DNA from: Mesaphorura yosii
Taxonomy: Eukaryota; Arthropoda; Collembola; Poduromorpha; Tullbergiidae
Assembly (NCBI GenBank): GCA_009869945.1
Contig: WIXG01000135.1
Span: 62,001 to 126,000 of the forward strand
Length of the DNA stretch: 64,000 bases
Direction of reading: 5' to 3'
Part shown: one piece after another, positions 22,201-36,300 of the stretch
Layout of the letters: each line of letters opens with the position of its first letter
Numbering within the stretch: the first letter of the stretch is position 1
Translations under genes and position numbers: made by a program
Notes under the pieces: generated by a model
Databases searched by the model: none
Seen by the model: the letters and a program-made list of their open reading frames with translations, nothing else
What the model was told of the DNA's origin: nothing

Positions 22201-24189
22201 ATTAAACATCAACACTGTAATTAATTTATTGTATTTGTTTTTGTGGCACTGTGAAGCTGCGACGTAGGACGATGATAGAAAGATGGCGATTGCTGATTTC
22301 TTTTGTTTTAGCATCCGTGTTTCGTAGACCAAATCGAAACTCATAAAATTTTATTTATGCAGCGATCGACAGACACACGCTTTTTACGCCAGAAAATCTT
22401 CAAATATGGTCAACAGTAGATATGGTGGCAGTAAGTACACAAATGGGACCTACGAAAAACGGAGATTTTGATTTTTTACGGTCGTAATTTTGCAATAATC
22501 TTGCATTGTTATTTTCCTGTTTATGTCCTAGGATTCAGTGAACGTCTTGTTTTTGTTCCCGTACAAAACCTGGTCTGTATGGCATCATAAATTCCATTTA
22601 AGGCTGAAATAAACGATTGGGTGTAATTTGTCAGAGATTTAGTGCCGATTTATTCATGATCGTGTAAATTTTGATGAGTCGATGGGATGAAGTGTCCAAT
22701 GCACGAAGAATTATGGCAATTACCGAATCCCTTGTGACCAATGAACTCTCGACGAACGGAAGACAGAAAAGAGGAAGAGAAGCCAGGCCAGGCATCCGTG
22801 GCCATCGTGATGTTCGAATCAACGCATTAATTGTCTTTGAGTTTAATTCTTTAATTAAGCCGAAATATTTGTGCTGCGACTCCCTGAAGCTGTTCATGTC
22901 ATTGTCAATGATTGCAATCGTGATCCTCCAATTTACATATTAGTTTCACTCATAATCTTAATCAGCATCTCAGATCAATTACAATCATTGTCCTTCAATT
23001 ATGGCTTACGCTCAGCTTGGCGTTAATGTTGGGCGTCCAATTTTTGGCGATGAACATCATCGCCGTCGCCTTGTGGCAACTGTGACATGTGCATAATGGA
23101 AAGAGGACGCAGCACGTGGCTGTGCTTGGCAGTAGCTCGCTGCAAGCTCAGCGTACGATGAATGCGGTATTATTGCGGTCGCATCATGAGTCTAAGTATG
23201 CAAGTCAAGATCGACAACCACCACCTCACGCCGGATTAATGTGCATTGACTACATTCGCATTTTACTAACCAAAACAAAACCTCACTGCGGTGGCTTCGT
23301 GTGGGTGTCATGAACTCGTACGCATCCACGCACGCATGTGCTTGGTATATTAGCATACTTACGTACTCGTGCACTCATTTATTACGGCGAGACACGATGC
23401 CGTGTGCGATGCGTCGTAGCTTCCTTCAAGATCAGGAAAATAAATTGGTTTTTGTAAATTGTCAGCCCAACTAATACTGTCAAGTGTTACTCGTCGTTGT
23501 CATGTGGAATGAAATATGTTGCAAGTATATTTTTAAACAGGGATTGAGCCGAGATTCAATCTCAGTTTCATTTTATGCGTAATGTGTCTTGTGGCTGAAT
23601 TGACTTTGACCTTTTTGGTATGCATGACTTCAGAGGTGTGGCATTTTATGCTGATTGAATAGCGAATTATGTTGCATAATCAAATTGCACGACTGAATTA
23701 TTGCTGCGAGGTGCACTATTGATAATGTGCATATTTAATTCTTCATGCATCAAACTGAAGCCGGGCGAGCAACACACATACGGCGTAGTTTAAAATTATT
23801 TATGACCAGACCGCAGAATCGACTGCTGCTGCTCAAATCATTGACTGCATAGCTTATCCTATGGCGAACCCAGAAAATAAAAGTGGAACTGGTTATACAA
23901 TCCTTTATTTCCATTCAAGAAGTGATTTTATTATCTGGACTGATCTTGCGTAGGTGTAAAAGTTTATTAGTATTGGCTATCAGAAGATCCAAACATGTAA
24001 TTCAATCCCAAGTGCACCGAAGTGTCTTGCAAGAAAGGCTGCACGCAAAAGGGTCAAGTGCGCATCTTCTGTCTTCCTCGGTGCAATGCAATCTTCCTCG
24101 AACACAACGCAGTATGCACGCACAGATTTATGTTGGGTGTTTTCCTTTTCTTTTCATCCTTTCAAGTCAAAGGATTCCACGTCCATTGT

Positions 24190-24210
24190 GTACGCACGCA
24201 TTGTGCGTAC
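24190..24210. repeat. Perfect 8-bp hairpin, GTACGCAC/GTGCGTAC with 5-base loop
   Basis: The arms at 24190-24197 and 24203-24210 are exact reverse complements around the loop GCATT. It lies in the giant intron with no adjacent gene. It is too short for a microRNA precursor. Confidence 0.7.
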
Positions 24211-27200
24211 TCCTGTCATAATTCACACATATTTTATTGCACTTCCCCGGAGCAAGAACCCAAACTCATATGTTCAAGACGATGCACTGCAGAATGCAAT
24301 GTAGACTAGACACTCGCCCAAGAACAAACTCGGACTTTGGATAACTAACACAGATTTTATGAGTCCACGAAAGTAGGTTATGAAATAAATTTTCAAGGTA
24401 CACCGAGCAAAGAGCTCGCTGTCTTGACTTGTGTCTTGTGTCTCGTGCTTTTATGCATTAATTAACCAAGATACATTTCCCCTTGTTTTCTCATTTCATT
24501 TTCCGTTTATGAATGGTCATAATTGTAATTATAGGTTCACACTGTTGTTGGTTAGGATCATTTGTCGCCTGACTCATACTCATACTGTATAAGATGCCAT
24601 CAGTTGACTTTAGACTTGGACGTGGACTTGCTCTCTTTCATTTGTGAGTTGTGTTTGGTCATCAAACGTTTTAATTATCGTGACCCACTTAATGGGCGCA
24701 CCTCAGGCTGGTGCCACTGCCACACGCCAATGTGAATTGCGTCTGGTTGAGAGACGCAACATTTAATCAGTTAAAAATTCGCGGCCAATGGCAATGCGAC
24801 TCGATGCCCATAAATGTATGCATCTGCTTTTGAATCTGCTTCTGCACTGCATATGAGATGTTATCAATACAGATTATGCCCATTGTTTGAGTTTGGAGCT
24901 CTTCGTGGCTTTTGGGCTTAAAACTATTATCCTAAAAGCCAACAAGGCCGTTTAATTACTTTTTAATCAACTATGTGCGCGGAGTGCACTTGAGGAAATG
25001 AATTACAAAGGGTGAAGGTGTTCGTCTGCGTGGCTTTGTTATTGTGGGCTAGAATTGAGAGCAATTTGGCTCTCGGCACGTGCGCACGCGCGACGTGTGC
25101 ACTCGGTACATGAAACCCAATATTATAAATTTATGCGTCTGTCACCATATTGCGTGTAATCGTAGCTGATGTGAACCTGAACGTTGAACCCCAACTCGTT
25201 GCAAGGGTCTTTTTTTTATCCAAGTGCCCGCCTGGCCTTTCGGGTTTTAAAGAGAGGGCATGGTAAAAGGTTATGATTTAAAAATTAGCGATTCTACAAA
25301 GCAGGGCGACACTTCGCTCAATGGAATTGGACAGTTGTATGGGACTCTCACCAAGGGATAAAGGCATGACGCGACCAAAAGGTGCACATGGATGGTAAAA
25401 GTGGTGCGTTGAGGATCGGATTACTATTATTATTTGTTTCGCTCACACATGTCACAATTAATAATGCATATGAATCGAGAAACCTAATCTAATTCCAATA
25501 TCGGCACTGTCGCCTTTGCTTTCAGTCTCAATCTGTAATTTCATACACGAAATTTGTAATCTGGGTCCAGCCAGACTGGCGAAGTTTGGCCAATTCCATT
25601 TTAAAATGATTAAAGGCGTCATATGGTCCCAGGCAATTTTTAATCATTTGCTACCCTCCTCGCTCCTCGTCAGGTTTTGAGAAATTGTGCAACATGGAAT
25701 TAATATTTATGATTATGAATAATGGTGAAACGTTACACTTTATTAGTTTGGTAAGTAAAAAGCGGAGTAAGGATGAAATGTACTGAAAGAGTTGAGTTTG
25801 AAAAATGGCGATTGGGGGAAAATAAGCCGTTGCGTTGCTATTGCTGCTTTTCGTGGATGGTGCTCTTGGCCCGGCTCATGGCTACGATATTTTGAATGAA
25901 TGGGCAGAGCGGAGAAATGGGAATGGCAAAGTTCGCTCTAATTTCGTATCTTCGAGCTTAGGATCATGCATTAGCATTTTGGTGTACAAATAATATCGTA
26001 TCTTGTTATTCGAAGCCTTATTGCGTATTTTGAATTTTTAGAGTTGATTACACATTGCATTGACGCTGATGAGGAAGGGAAATGCAAGAATGTTGAAGAA
26101 TGAATCCAAAACCCAAACATGCAGGGAGGTTTCATTTTTTGAAGTTCATCACGAATATTGGGATATAGTCCACGTTCATGTTCACGCATTCAAGCATTGT
26201 ATTTGTATTTGGGCTTAAGTCATTGCCGTTGGACAGCGAGCGACTCGAGCGATGGAATAATTTTTCAGCATTTCAAGCCAAACCAAGCATATTTATACAA
26301 GGGGAAGTTCCGAAAATGATTTGATGCTGACGCCGGAGCTGACGGGAGCGATGCGAGGCAAGCATGATCCCTGCACGTATAATTTCGTGGATGAGTTTCT
26401 ATTGTTGTTTCATTTTATTCGCATTCGGGGAGTTTATTTGTGTTAAAAAATATATCCACTCGACGAGCCCTCTGCGATGTGAGTTCGGGCCTCGACTCAT
26501 TCCCAGTCCAATTTTCAATCAAATATCCTGGGGATTTTTCTGATGGATTGGACAATGGGATGCACTTCCCTTCATAATGCTTTGTGCTGACATTCAACTA
26601 AAAAGAATAAAATTTTGCGTCTCTAAACACGAGCGATGGAAGAGAGTTGCTAAAGTTCCGGCGGAACCTGGCCGTCTGAAATCCGGACTTCGTTCTCGGT
26701 CCTATTCTATGCAAATATTTTTAACTTGACTGCATTGCTTTGATTATTGTGACCACCCTGTCAGATTCTTCAGAGAATCTTGCCTTTAACATGCCCTTTT
26801 GTACTTTGCTACAAGATTAAAGAGAAGTTACATCGTACAAAAGATGCGGCGTGTTTGTTTAAGGCTGAAAGATTTCTTAGATACATTCTTAGAAAGCAAG
26901 CAAGAATGAATACCTTGTCTTGTACGTTGGAGCTGGACAAAGAGACAAGCAAAGCCGACCGTTTTCAACTGTCTCTTCAATTTTTTCGTTTCTGGAAGAG
27001 GAATGGGAATGATCATTCATCTCAATGAAAGCCAAGGCCACTGCAAGTGTCATAAAGATTCAGTCCAGAGTTGCTCTTCGTAAATCTTCGTGTGGGATGA
27101 ATTTTCTAGATTGGATTTTGTGTTACATCATTGAACCTCGACGAAGATGTAACATCGTTACACTTTACGTGATTCATCTTCCTGCCTGCGCTGCAGTGCA

Positions 27201-30200
27201 TTCAAGATGATGTATCTAGATTGCATCCAATTACTCAACACGATTTTGTGAGTGTCTCTGGCTCCCGGTTTGTCATTGTTGTTGTTTCATTTTCCACAAG
27301 TGCACATGTCTCAGAGGCAAGACGACGAAGAAAAATAGAGGACCCAAATTGAAACACAGATTAGATAAACACCCGCATAAATGTGGTGGTGGTGAGCAGT
27401 CAGCCTCGCTCCTGTCTCTGTCGCCAAGTACTTGACTTCATCAACGCGTAACATAAAGCGATAAAATCCCAACAAGACTTAACTTTAGGAGTCTTATGGA
27501 TTAACTTCTTCAACAGATGACATAAACTAAATTTTGTCTGTTCATTAAGACCAGCACTTAATTTTATGAAGACGGATTCAATGAGGGTTGAAATACTGGA
27601 ACTATTTTATTTACGCCATGTCTGGCTGTGGCAGGGCAATGATTTTGATGACCAACCACACAAGCATCGCTAACATCAACTCATTTCTCATACGTGCCTC
27701 GTAAAGTCGAGTTTTACTACTTCGATGAATGAATTCCATTTCCAGCTTGGATTTTATGTCGGTTTTATAAATTAGGTTTAAATGAACTTAAAATCTACTC
27801 AAAAGTTCAGACTCATACGCATTCATTTTTCATTGCATGAATACGGTCAGACGGGAGTTGTTTCGCAATCGCTTATTGCACGCTCGCGGCCTGGGGTTTG
27901 CACACTTTCTTATAATGAAACCAGCGACAGACATGTCCTCATGATTCTAAGACCCGATCAAGGCGCCGAGAAGCAAATAAGGAATTTAAATTAAATCTTT
28001 AATGTAACTCGATTCACTTTCAATTTAATTTGGAGCCAACGCCAGGATCAGCACAGGAGACAGAAGTAGATAACATCTTGTGCGTAGGAGGGTTCGTCCC
28101 CGTTCAATGATTGCATATTGACATGTTGCAATTTCAATTCAAGGAAAGTCATTTGATTCGTTGATCGTAATGTGATGGTAATCGTAATAGGCATAGACTA
28201 GACACATGAGACAAGAGACAGAATTGAACTGATTGTATAATATCCATGCGATAGTACGATGAAACCATGAAAGGGTTAAATGCAAATGATGATGGTTGTC
28301 ACATACATCAAGAAATGCAAACCACCCATTTTTGATTGTGTGCATAAAATTACAGTTTGATTATCCTAGCCCGCATTTACATAATAGCATGGCATCACGG
28401 TATAAATTCAGTTTCATTCGTAATGACCAGGCATCAATCAAGCTACGCTGCGGTGCATTGAATGTGGGACTCGATTTAATTTAAAACTCTGCTCATTCTG
28501 GGCAGCCTGCCCGTCAACCTCAATTACTACACGTCACCCAGGCTCATTGTTTGTCTATGCTAATTTGCGTGCAAAGCATATGAAACCTATGTTTCAGCCA
28601 TCAAACCGTAAGAAGATTGAAGTTTGTGCATAACTCAAGTAACGCTTCACCTTGACATTTTTGCAGCACTGTGCTAACCACTTCAGAGACTCAAGATTAG
28701 GATTAACGAAACACGAAAGTGGGTTAATATGCAATTAATCTGCCCTGCGTGGAATGCTATCAATAAAAAATGAGTACACGCAAAAATTGATACCAGAAAC
28801 GAAGTACGAGACAAACTGTATCTCGCGCATTCAATCTGTAGAAGATTGAGACTTTCTGTGATTATGATTAATAATTTACTCTCGCGAGCACGCACGGCCA
28901 GCCACTTGTAATTAAATTACCAGTGCCCAACACCCGCTGAGCTTACTGCATTGAATTTGTGCGCCTGTGACACTTGTTGAGTTATAAAATTTATTGATCA
29001 TAGCTGCTATTTGCGCGAGGCCTTGCCTTGTCTTGTTAAAATTAAAAATGGAAGGCAAAATGCAGCCGTAGCGGCTCTTGCACAAAATAATGCCTAAAAT
29101 GCCAATAGACAGCAGAGATGTTATTTTTAGGCATTGTTTTAATCCGTCGATGTGAGTAGAGTACATTCCTACGATTACAAAGATGGTGTAACACGTACGT
29201 GTTTACATTTTCCTGAAGGTTAAGATTAGCACTTAATACTTTGCAGCTTGTGTCTCGTCTCGTGAATAATGCAGAGTGCAGCACAATGAAATATCACTGA
29301 ATACATTAACCCTCTTTCGTTCGTGTACTTGCACTCGCAATTACCTGCGTTGCAATTGTGATTGTTGTTATTCCTCGCACCTATTTAGTTATCGTCCATG
29401 TAGTACAATGGATGACTACAACCAAATTCTAACGATGCCCAAATTTGGAGGCGGTAATTCGTAAAATGGGATGCCAGTCGCTTTTAATATTCCTCCAAGA
29501 AAATTTATTGCAATGCAAGGCTACAAGTGCGTCATCTTTTGCTGTTTGCTGGGTTGAGGCGTGGATTGTATGACTTTATTACTGACGCCGCAAATAAATA
29601 TATTGCTTTTGCTTTTGCCTTATCTTGCATTAAGAGAATTTGATACTTTGAATTGCCTAGTGCTGTTGTCATTTCGCATCTCAGGCAAATGCAGCACATT
29701 AGCGTAGTGTGGTATCATCTTCCTCGATCTTTTCCCTTTCAATACAGCAGGAGATGTGCGATGAAGGATGATGACATTGATGAATCTTACATAATGAAGT
29801 GCCAATGTACGTACTCTGTTACGAGTATGGTAACTCATGGACGCGATGCATTTTTTAGGGTTTGGAATTTGTTATGCAACACCACAACAAAGCAAAGCAC
29901 TCGGCTTGTGGTTTACTGTTACTTCACTTTCTGAAAGGCCATGCAGGCTTTGGGGTCACTGTCGGGCATACAAAGTGCGTGTTCTTGTCTGTGTGAACTC
30001 AGATTGAGGATACGACATTTTAAACAGTTGCAAGAAGGTTCTAAAAATATCTTGCTGTATGACAATGTTAATTGCCTATTGATCCTCAGTCATATTTCAC
30101 AATGTACAGGAAATTGCGTAGATTGTCCAAACACGCATGATAAGGATCTTGAGCAGAAATCCCAAGTCATTGGCACAATCTGGGAATTAATACGCACGTA

Positions 30201-33200
30201 CTCATGGAATCCCGTTATAATAAGTGCGTGCAGGGGCAGAGCAGTGCATCATTTCGTGCTTTATTGTATCTTATCTTATGTTGTGGTGTAACTGTTTTCT
30301 CCGCACAGTAAAGTACAAACTTCCTTATTAAGAAATTAAATATCGACTTGAAAAATGACCGATTGTTGTTCGATCAAATCATAATTCAGAAATATAGTAA
30401 TTACGTTTCGGAGAATGTGGTCGTTAAACTACGAAATGTGTTCGCGAATTGTTGCTGTTGCACTGTCCTTCTATAAAGTGCAAAGTTATTTGTTTGCCAA
30501 CTCTGAGTAATCAATATTTTAACCCGCCGCGTGCGCCTCGGGCATGTCGCGCTAATCAATTAGCAAATTTTTTGCACATGGTTCTAGGATTCGCGAAACA
30601 CACCCTTCCGTTTGTGCTTCCGCTACGATACCCAGAATTCTGTGTGTACATTTGGCTGACTTTGCGTTCAGTTCAGTCACTTGGCTAAAGTGTTGGAATT
30701 CCGCCTTCATGGGTCTCAATCGCATCGATTCAGGCTTGCAGGTGGAGAGTGAACATTGGACCGATTCTTTGCCCATCGCCAGGATACAACAGTTGAGTAA
30801 ACTTGCAAAACAGCTAAACAACAAAGCATTGAGCCGATACCGCGAAGGTTGAAGTCTAAGCCACACTGCTGACTCATGAAAACTCTAATAATTATGAAAT
30901 TTTGATTGACCAATCAACAATGAAGTAAACCCACTGCGGCCTGTCGCGCCACTCCTATGCACTATTGTTGCGTAAGCGCTCACGCGTCAAATTCTGCTCA
31001 CTTTCGACCGCCAAGTTCAAGTTTTCGCCGGGTTAGAATCTCAGAATCTTTCAGTTGACGTTGTATCTTACTTGACTCAGGTGATGGTACAAGAATTGAC
31101 ATGGCATGTGTTTGAAGTTGCACGAACATTTGAATATTCATTGCATAATCATAATCATTGAACCCGCATTAAAAAGCATCTACAAATATGGAAACTGGTA
31201 ATCCGAGCGTATAATTCGCGGGGGCGTGCATTCAATTGTATTTCGGGTACATAATTATAAATTGACACGCACAAATTGCAGATTCGAGTTTTGGGCATGG
31301 GACGGATCATGGCCGTCCATTGTTTGATTAGCCTTGATTCGTGGGAATCAACTTTGTTATTAGCTGGTGTTAAATTCTGGAATGGCGAAAAGAAGTTTGA
31401 AATGAAATATTCAAAAAGCGGACTGCGAATTGAATTTAAATATATTCTCGATTTCCGAGTTTTTGCCGAATTATGATTTTTCGATGTTACTTTCAGTGAA
31501 CCCAACCGCTTCAATAATAATCTCATTTCCAGGTGCCCATTTATGCAACACTAAGGAAATCCAATTACAACCATCATGAACTATTTATATTATGCAATCG
31601 TAGCAAGCAATGTGGCTAATTTTTTGTGTATTTTTAAATTGCGTTCCATATTTGGAACGTGAATCGAATTTCCTATTTGCGAATAAAAGGCACTGACTGC
31701 ACTGGCACGATTAATTCTCGGAAGGCGGATCATTTGTCAAAGAAATGTCAAACTTTTGTTATTTAAGTTTCTTGCCCTGCGATGCTGCGGACGCTTGGTA
31801 ATGACCTTCAAGATTTGCTGGAGGAATTTTTGGCTCCAATTCCTTGCAGCAACTAGAACTAGAGATCGGGAGTGTGTTCGTGGAACTGAACGCATTGGAG
31901 TAAAAATCACTTCATTTTACGAGCGTGAGTCATGGCTCCAAGTTCCATGGTCTGCAGATCTCAAATTATACAGTGTGTCCAACAATTATAGCATAGCAGA
32001 CACGTTTGCTTATTACTCCCTCCTCTTACATTGTAACGAATGAGCACCATTTTAATACATCTTATACAGAGATAAACTATTATTGTTGTGTCAAAGTTTC
32101 TTGAAATTGCTTCGTACGGAACTGAGAAACAGACGAACCAGATCGGTCTAAGTTAATTATTTTGCGCCCATCTCTCTCCGTTAGCACTCTCGGGCGACCA
32201 TCTGACGTATTTGTCCCGTCACTTCTCCTAATCGAAGGTAGTTGCTGACAACTTATTAGATCTGTTTATGGTGCTTCAAATGTGATTCACGCTGTGCCCT
32301 TCATTGTGAAGAACTTCAATTTGGCCTCCTCTACTTCGGTCAACCGAGTGCCACGAGGCATGACTGATTCAGCTTTTTGCACGACCGAAGGAAGCACCAG
32401 TCGAGAAGAAACTGACGATATTCTGAAATTGTGCTATAAATTTTGACACAAATCTTTCAGAAAATCCTCCCATATCCATTAGCCTATCAACCAATTTCAA
32501 TGAAACGTTTCCAGAGTACCGCTATCTTGCTTACACATAATATATCTCAGAATAGACTCTATTTATTAAGAACGAAGGGAGTTATAAGTGATAACAGTGC
32601 CTGTGCTATCATTGTTGGACAGAGTGTAGAGTTCTTGTCATTACAGTTGATTTTTACGAGCTGTGGGGTTCTTCAGTTAGGCACGTTTCTGATCCGAAGT
32701 TCTTTCTCAGATTACGTCTACTGCGACTGCATTGTGCAGCACAGCTCCAACGAGAACAGTCCTCACGGTTTATTAACGTGTTTTACGGCAAAGCAAGACA
32801 TTATTTATAGTCTTTCTTGAGAATCTAGAATATAACACATTGGAATTGGAAGTGGATAGATTTATTATTCATTATGCGCGTCAAGCAAGAGCAACAGCAT
32901 TACAGAGTACTAGGCTAATGGTCAATGAGTTTCATTTTCATGTTTGTCGGTCTTTTCTTCAGTCATTACGCGTTGTGTATAAAAAGAAAATCATTGGCTT
33001 GAGGAAATGCACGAAAAATTGGACCCTGGAAGAGAAATTGAACATTACAGCCGAAGAGCAAGATGACTGGAGAGTTTTTTTCGTGTTTGTAAATTATAAA
33101 TGTAAACTTACATCATCGCATCACATCCTTCACACAAACTCAATGCGATGTAATGCGGGCTAGGCGGGCTTGTCTTAGGAATCTTGGACTATGAATTTAC

Positions 33201-33291
33201 TTCGTAGGAGTACTTCTGGAACGAAGAACGAAGCGAACATGCACGGAGTTCTATACGCAGAGTGCCGAATGCAGGGCTGAAATTAACTGAC

Positions 33292-33307
33292 CAGGCATGC
33301 ATGCCTG
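33292..33307. repeat. Perfect 16-nt palindrome CAGGCATGCATGCCTG
   Basis: The sequence equals its own reverse complement over 16 bases. It is in the giant intron. It may be a binding site for a dimeric factor or chance in a GCAT-rich background. Confidence 0.7.
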
Positions 33308-36300
33308 CATGACATGGGCACGACTTGTATTTGCTCTTGCTCATCGCCGAATTTATGGTTATTTTTGTAAATTTTCTCTTGTATGTGGTGATCCACGAGG
33401 TGATATTGTATTTTTAGCCCTGGTCCAAGTTATTATGTAATATTACGCATGGTTTTATTACGTGAATAATTGCACTTTGATATTCAATGATTTAATATTC
33501 CATTCTTCTATGTGTGGTGGTGCATCGATAGTCGTAGTCAAATTCATTTTTCCAAAGAGAGTTCAGTTTTGTAGTTGATTCGTGTAAGTTATAGCAATCA
33601 ACTACGAAACTGAAGCCTCTTTGCATTTTTCAGTCTTGACGAGCCTGAGAACTGCATCGAACTGTTGTTATTTATTGTTTGCCATTAAAATTAACGTGCA
33701 AATCATGGTCAGCCAATTACCACATGAACGAAAGTGTTCGTGAATCACAGAATTGAATCTGCGATTCGTTTCCTTTGTTCTTCGTTTAGACCTTTGTGCT
33801 TGTGTTTTGCAGCTCTTCGTCATCTTCTGCATTTGATTGAAAATGTGACTGTGGTATATTAGAAACACGATAGTGAATCTAATTTGGAATTATTAAGTTA
33901 CCTCAGTACACGTGCATCTACACGCGTTCCGTGAGAACCAAATTATCTACGCTTCACAGCGGAATTATGGTGAGCGATATGCAGTATTGCATAAGATGAC
34001 ATAATGAGATTTTAGCTCATAGTCCGTGCAGGATTCCAGTGCTGCCGAGCGCCGGTAATCCAATTTGAGAATTTCTGGTATACAATGTGCTACAGTGCGT
34101 CAGGCCTGTCTGTCAATCATCTTCAAGAAAAGCGAAAGGAATGCACACCGCTTTGAGCTTGGAGAATGAACGTTACCTGCCATGAACTTTATCACTAGAA
34201 ATCTAGGCAAGGTCGTCATAATTTTACTGCGTTTTTCAGAAATCCTCGTGGTTAATGGATTTTCGAGCTCGCAGTTAAGCCAATAATGCCGGTTCCAGTC
34301 GTTTCAGGGTTTGACTTATTTATTGCTTTATTTACAGTAATCGATCAAGGTTCTTGAATTTACGAGCGTAACGAACTTCGGGTTTGATTTTATTTATGGC
34401 TTTTTCTTCATATTTCCGTTGCATTTCAACCTCTCCATATTTTTATTGCTTCACATTGTGGCATTAACTCACAGTTGTGCTCGTTGCCCTCATAAGAATT
34501 ATGCCTGATCTTATCTACGAGTTGATTTCCTATTTCATACCCGTAGAAGTTGTAACACAACCTAAAATGAGAGACGGCATATTTTTGTTTTCATGTATAG
34601 CTTGAAACGGCACGCAGGGCCGAAATCACAATGCAGGGTAAGTGATGTGTATCCAATCCAAATCAATTTATCATCCAAGATAATAAGTATAATTATGTAA
34701 TAGGTGCACAATTGTGCAACCATGATCCAGAAACTGATATGAAATCTGCTCCTCCTGAAATCAGTGTGTGCAGAACCATGTCACTGGGCGCTGCAGTGCA
34801 ATGATGCAATGCGATCGCACGGCAGAAGTAGAAGTCGAAATAGGTCTCATGCTTTTGCTTTTGCATCTCCACCCTGCACATTTCTTAATTTAGAATTCAA
34901 TGAGACTTTAAATGTTTGCTCACCAAGACAGACGGGCCTGAGAAATATTTTGAAATAATTAATGGTGTGTGGGCGTTCATTCCAAGTCTTCAATCATGTT
35001 TATTATTATGAAATCAAAATAATGTGGCAATAATTGGTACTGTTTAGGGCAAGTTTCAATCACTGAGTGCTAAAACAGTCTTAATGATCTTGTTCTATAT
35101 TTTAATGGCCACATCTTCAGTCTTCACTTCCTAGATGGGTCGAAGTGAAGGCGCTTGGCTTTGCCGCTCTTTACGACCACGGCTAAGGCACGTGAAGCAC
35201 GATCATATGTATGGTTGTGCTTGTATAATTGACATGCGCCATCCCAAAATACAATGTTCATGACATCTAGGAACTATTGCTCGGCAAAAAATGGTGCATG
35301 TTCCACCGATAATTTATGCCTTTCGAGGGTGGAGTTGCAAGTCTCGATTCATGAATTACACGCACCAGATGACAACTTTGGAGTACGCGCGTGTTCAGTA
35401 CGGTTTAAATAAAGTGCGTGGCTGTCGTTATCATTATTTTGGAATTCGAATCTTATTTTTACGATTTTTTGTCAAAAGATTCCAAAATAGTTTAAAACTT
35501 TGTTCAGCACGAAATCTTGGTACACGAATGGAGAAGACGAATTATGTATCGTTTGTCTTTGGATTTTGGGCATGTGTGCTCACAACAAATCACCTTCATT
35601 CCTGAGTTTTAGTGTCTGACCCTGTAAACCGAGTGCATCTTTCAAATCGCAGAGGTGCGAGCCATGCCTTGTCACATGTGACATGTAGCATGCAAATGTC
35701 TTATTTACACTAGGTGCTTATAAATCTTCTCCAGGTTCAGTCCCGAAAATTCAATTTGGCATGTTTCGAGACAATTTCAACTCCTCCAAGAAAACTACAC
35801 AGCAATTTTTCGTACTGAAACATGGAAAGGGATGTGAAGCCCATAAATTGTATTAGCACTTCACGTTTTTCATTTGCTCTGGCTCACTGTTTTGAAATCA
35901 ATTTACTGGAGAGCAGACTTGAGTTGAGTTGTCAGTTTCTGGAAGTCTGAAAATTCTCAATTTTTCAATAAGTTTTCTTTATAAAGTGGAAAATACTTAT
36001 ACAAACAGCAGCACCGAGTTCTGTCAACCAGAATAATTCATCATCATTTCCGTACAGCAATGCAACAGCAGTTTTGCAAAGTTGCAATGAATTCACACAA
36101 AATTAAGTTTCCTTTTGGGGAGTACAACTCGAAATTAGGAATATGAATTCAAAGAACTTTTTCTCAGGCTCAGAACATTCGAGGTTCGCGTATTTTGCTT
36201 ATTTGCTAGTAACAGCTCCATCCATCTCCCAGTGGAGAACGCTATAAATAAACATGCGACAACGACTGACACATTGGTCCAAAGTTCTGATCTTCAAAGA

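Noticed and set aside
23472..23495. String TAATACTGTCA, matching the 5' end of miR-8/miR-200
   Set aside because: The 3' half diverges and no star-strand complement lies nearby.
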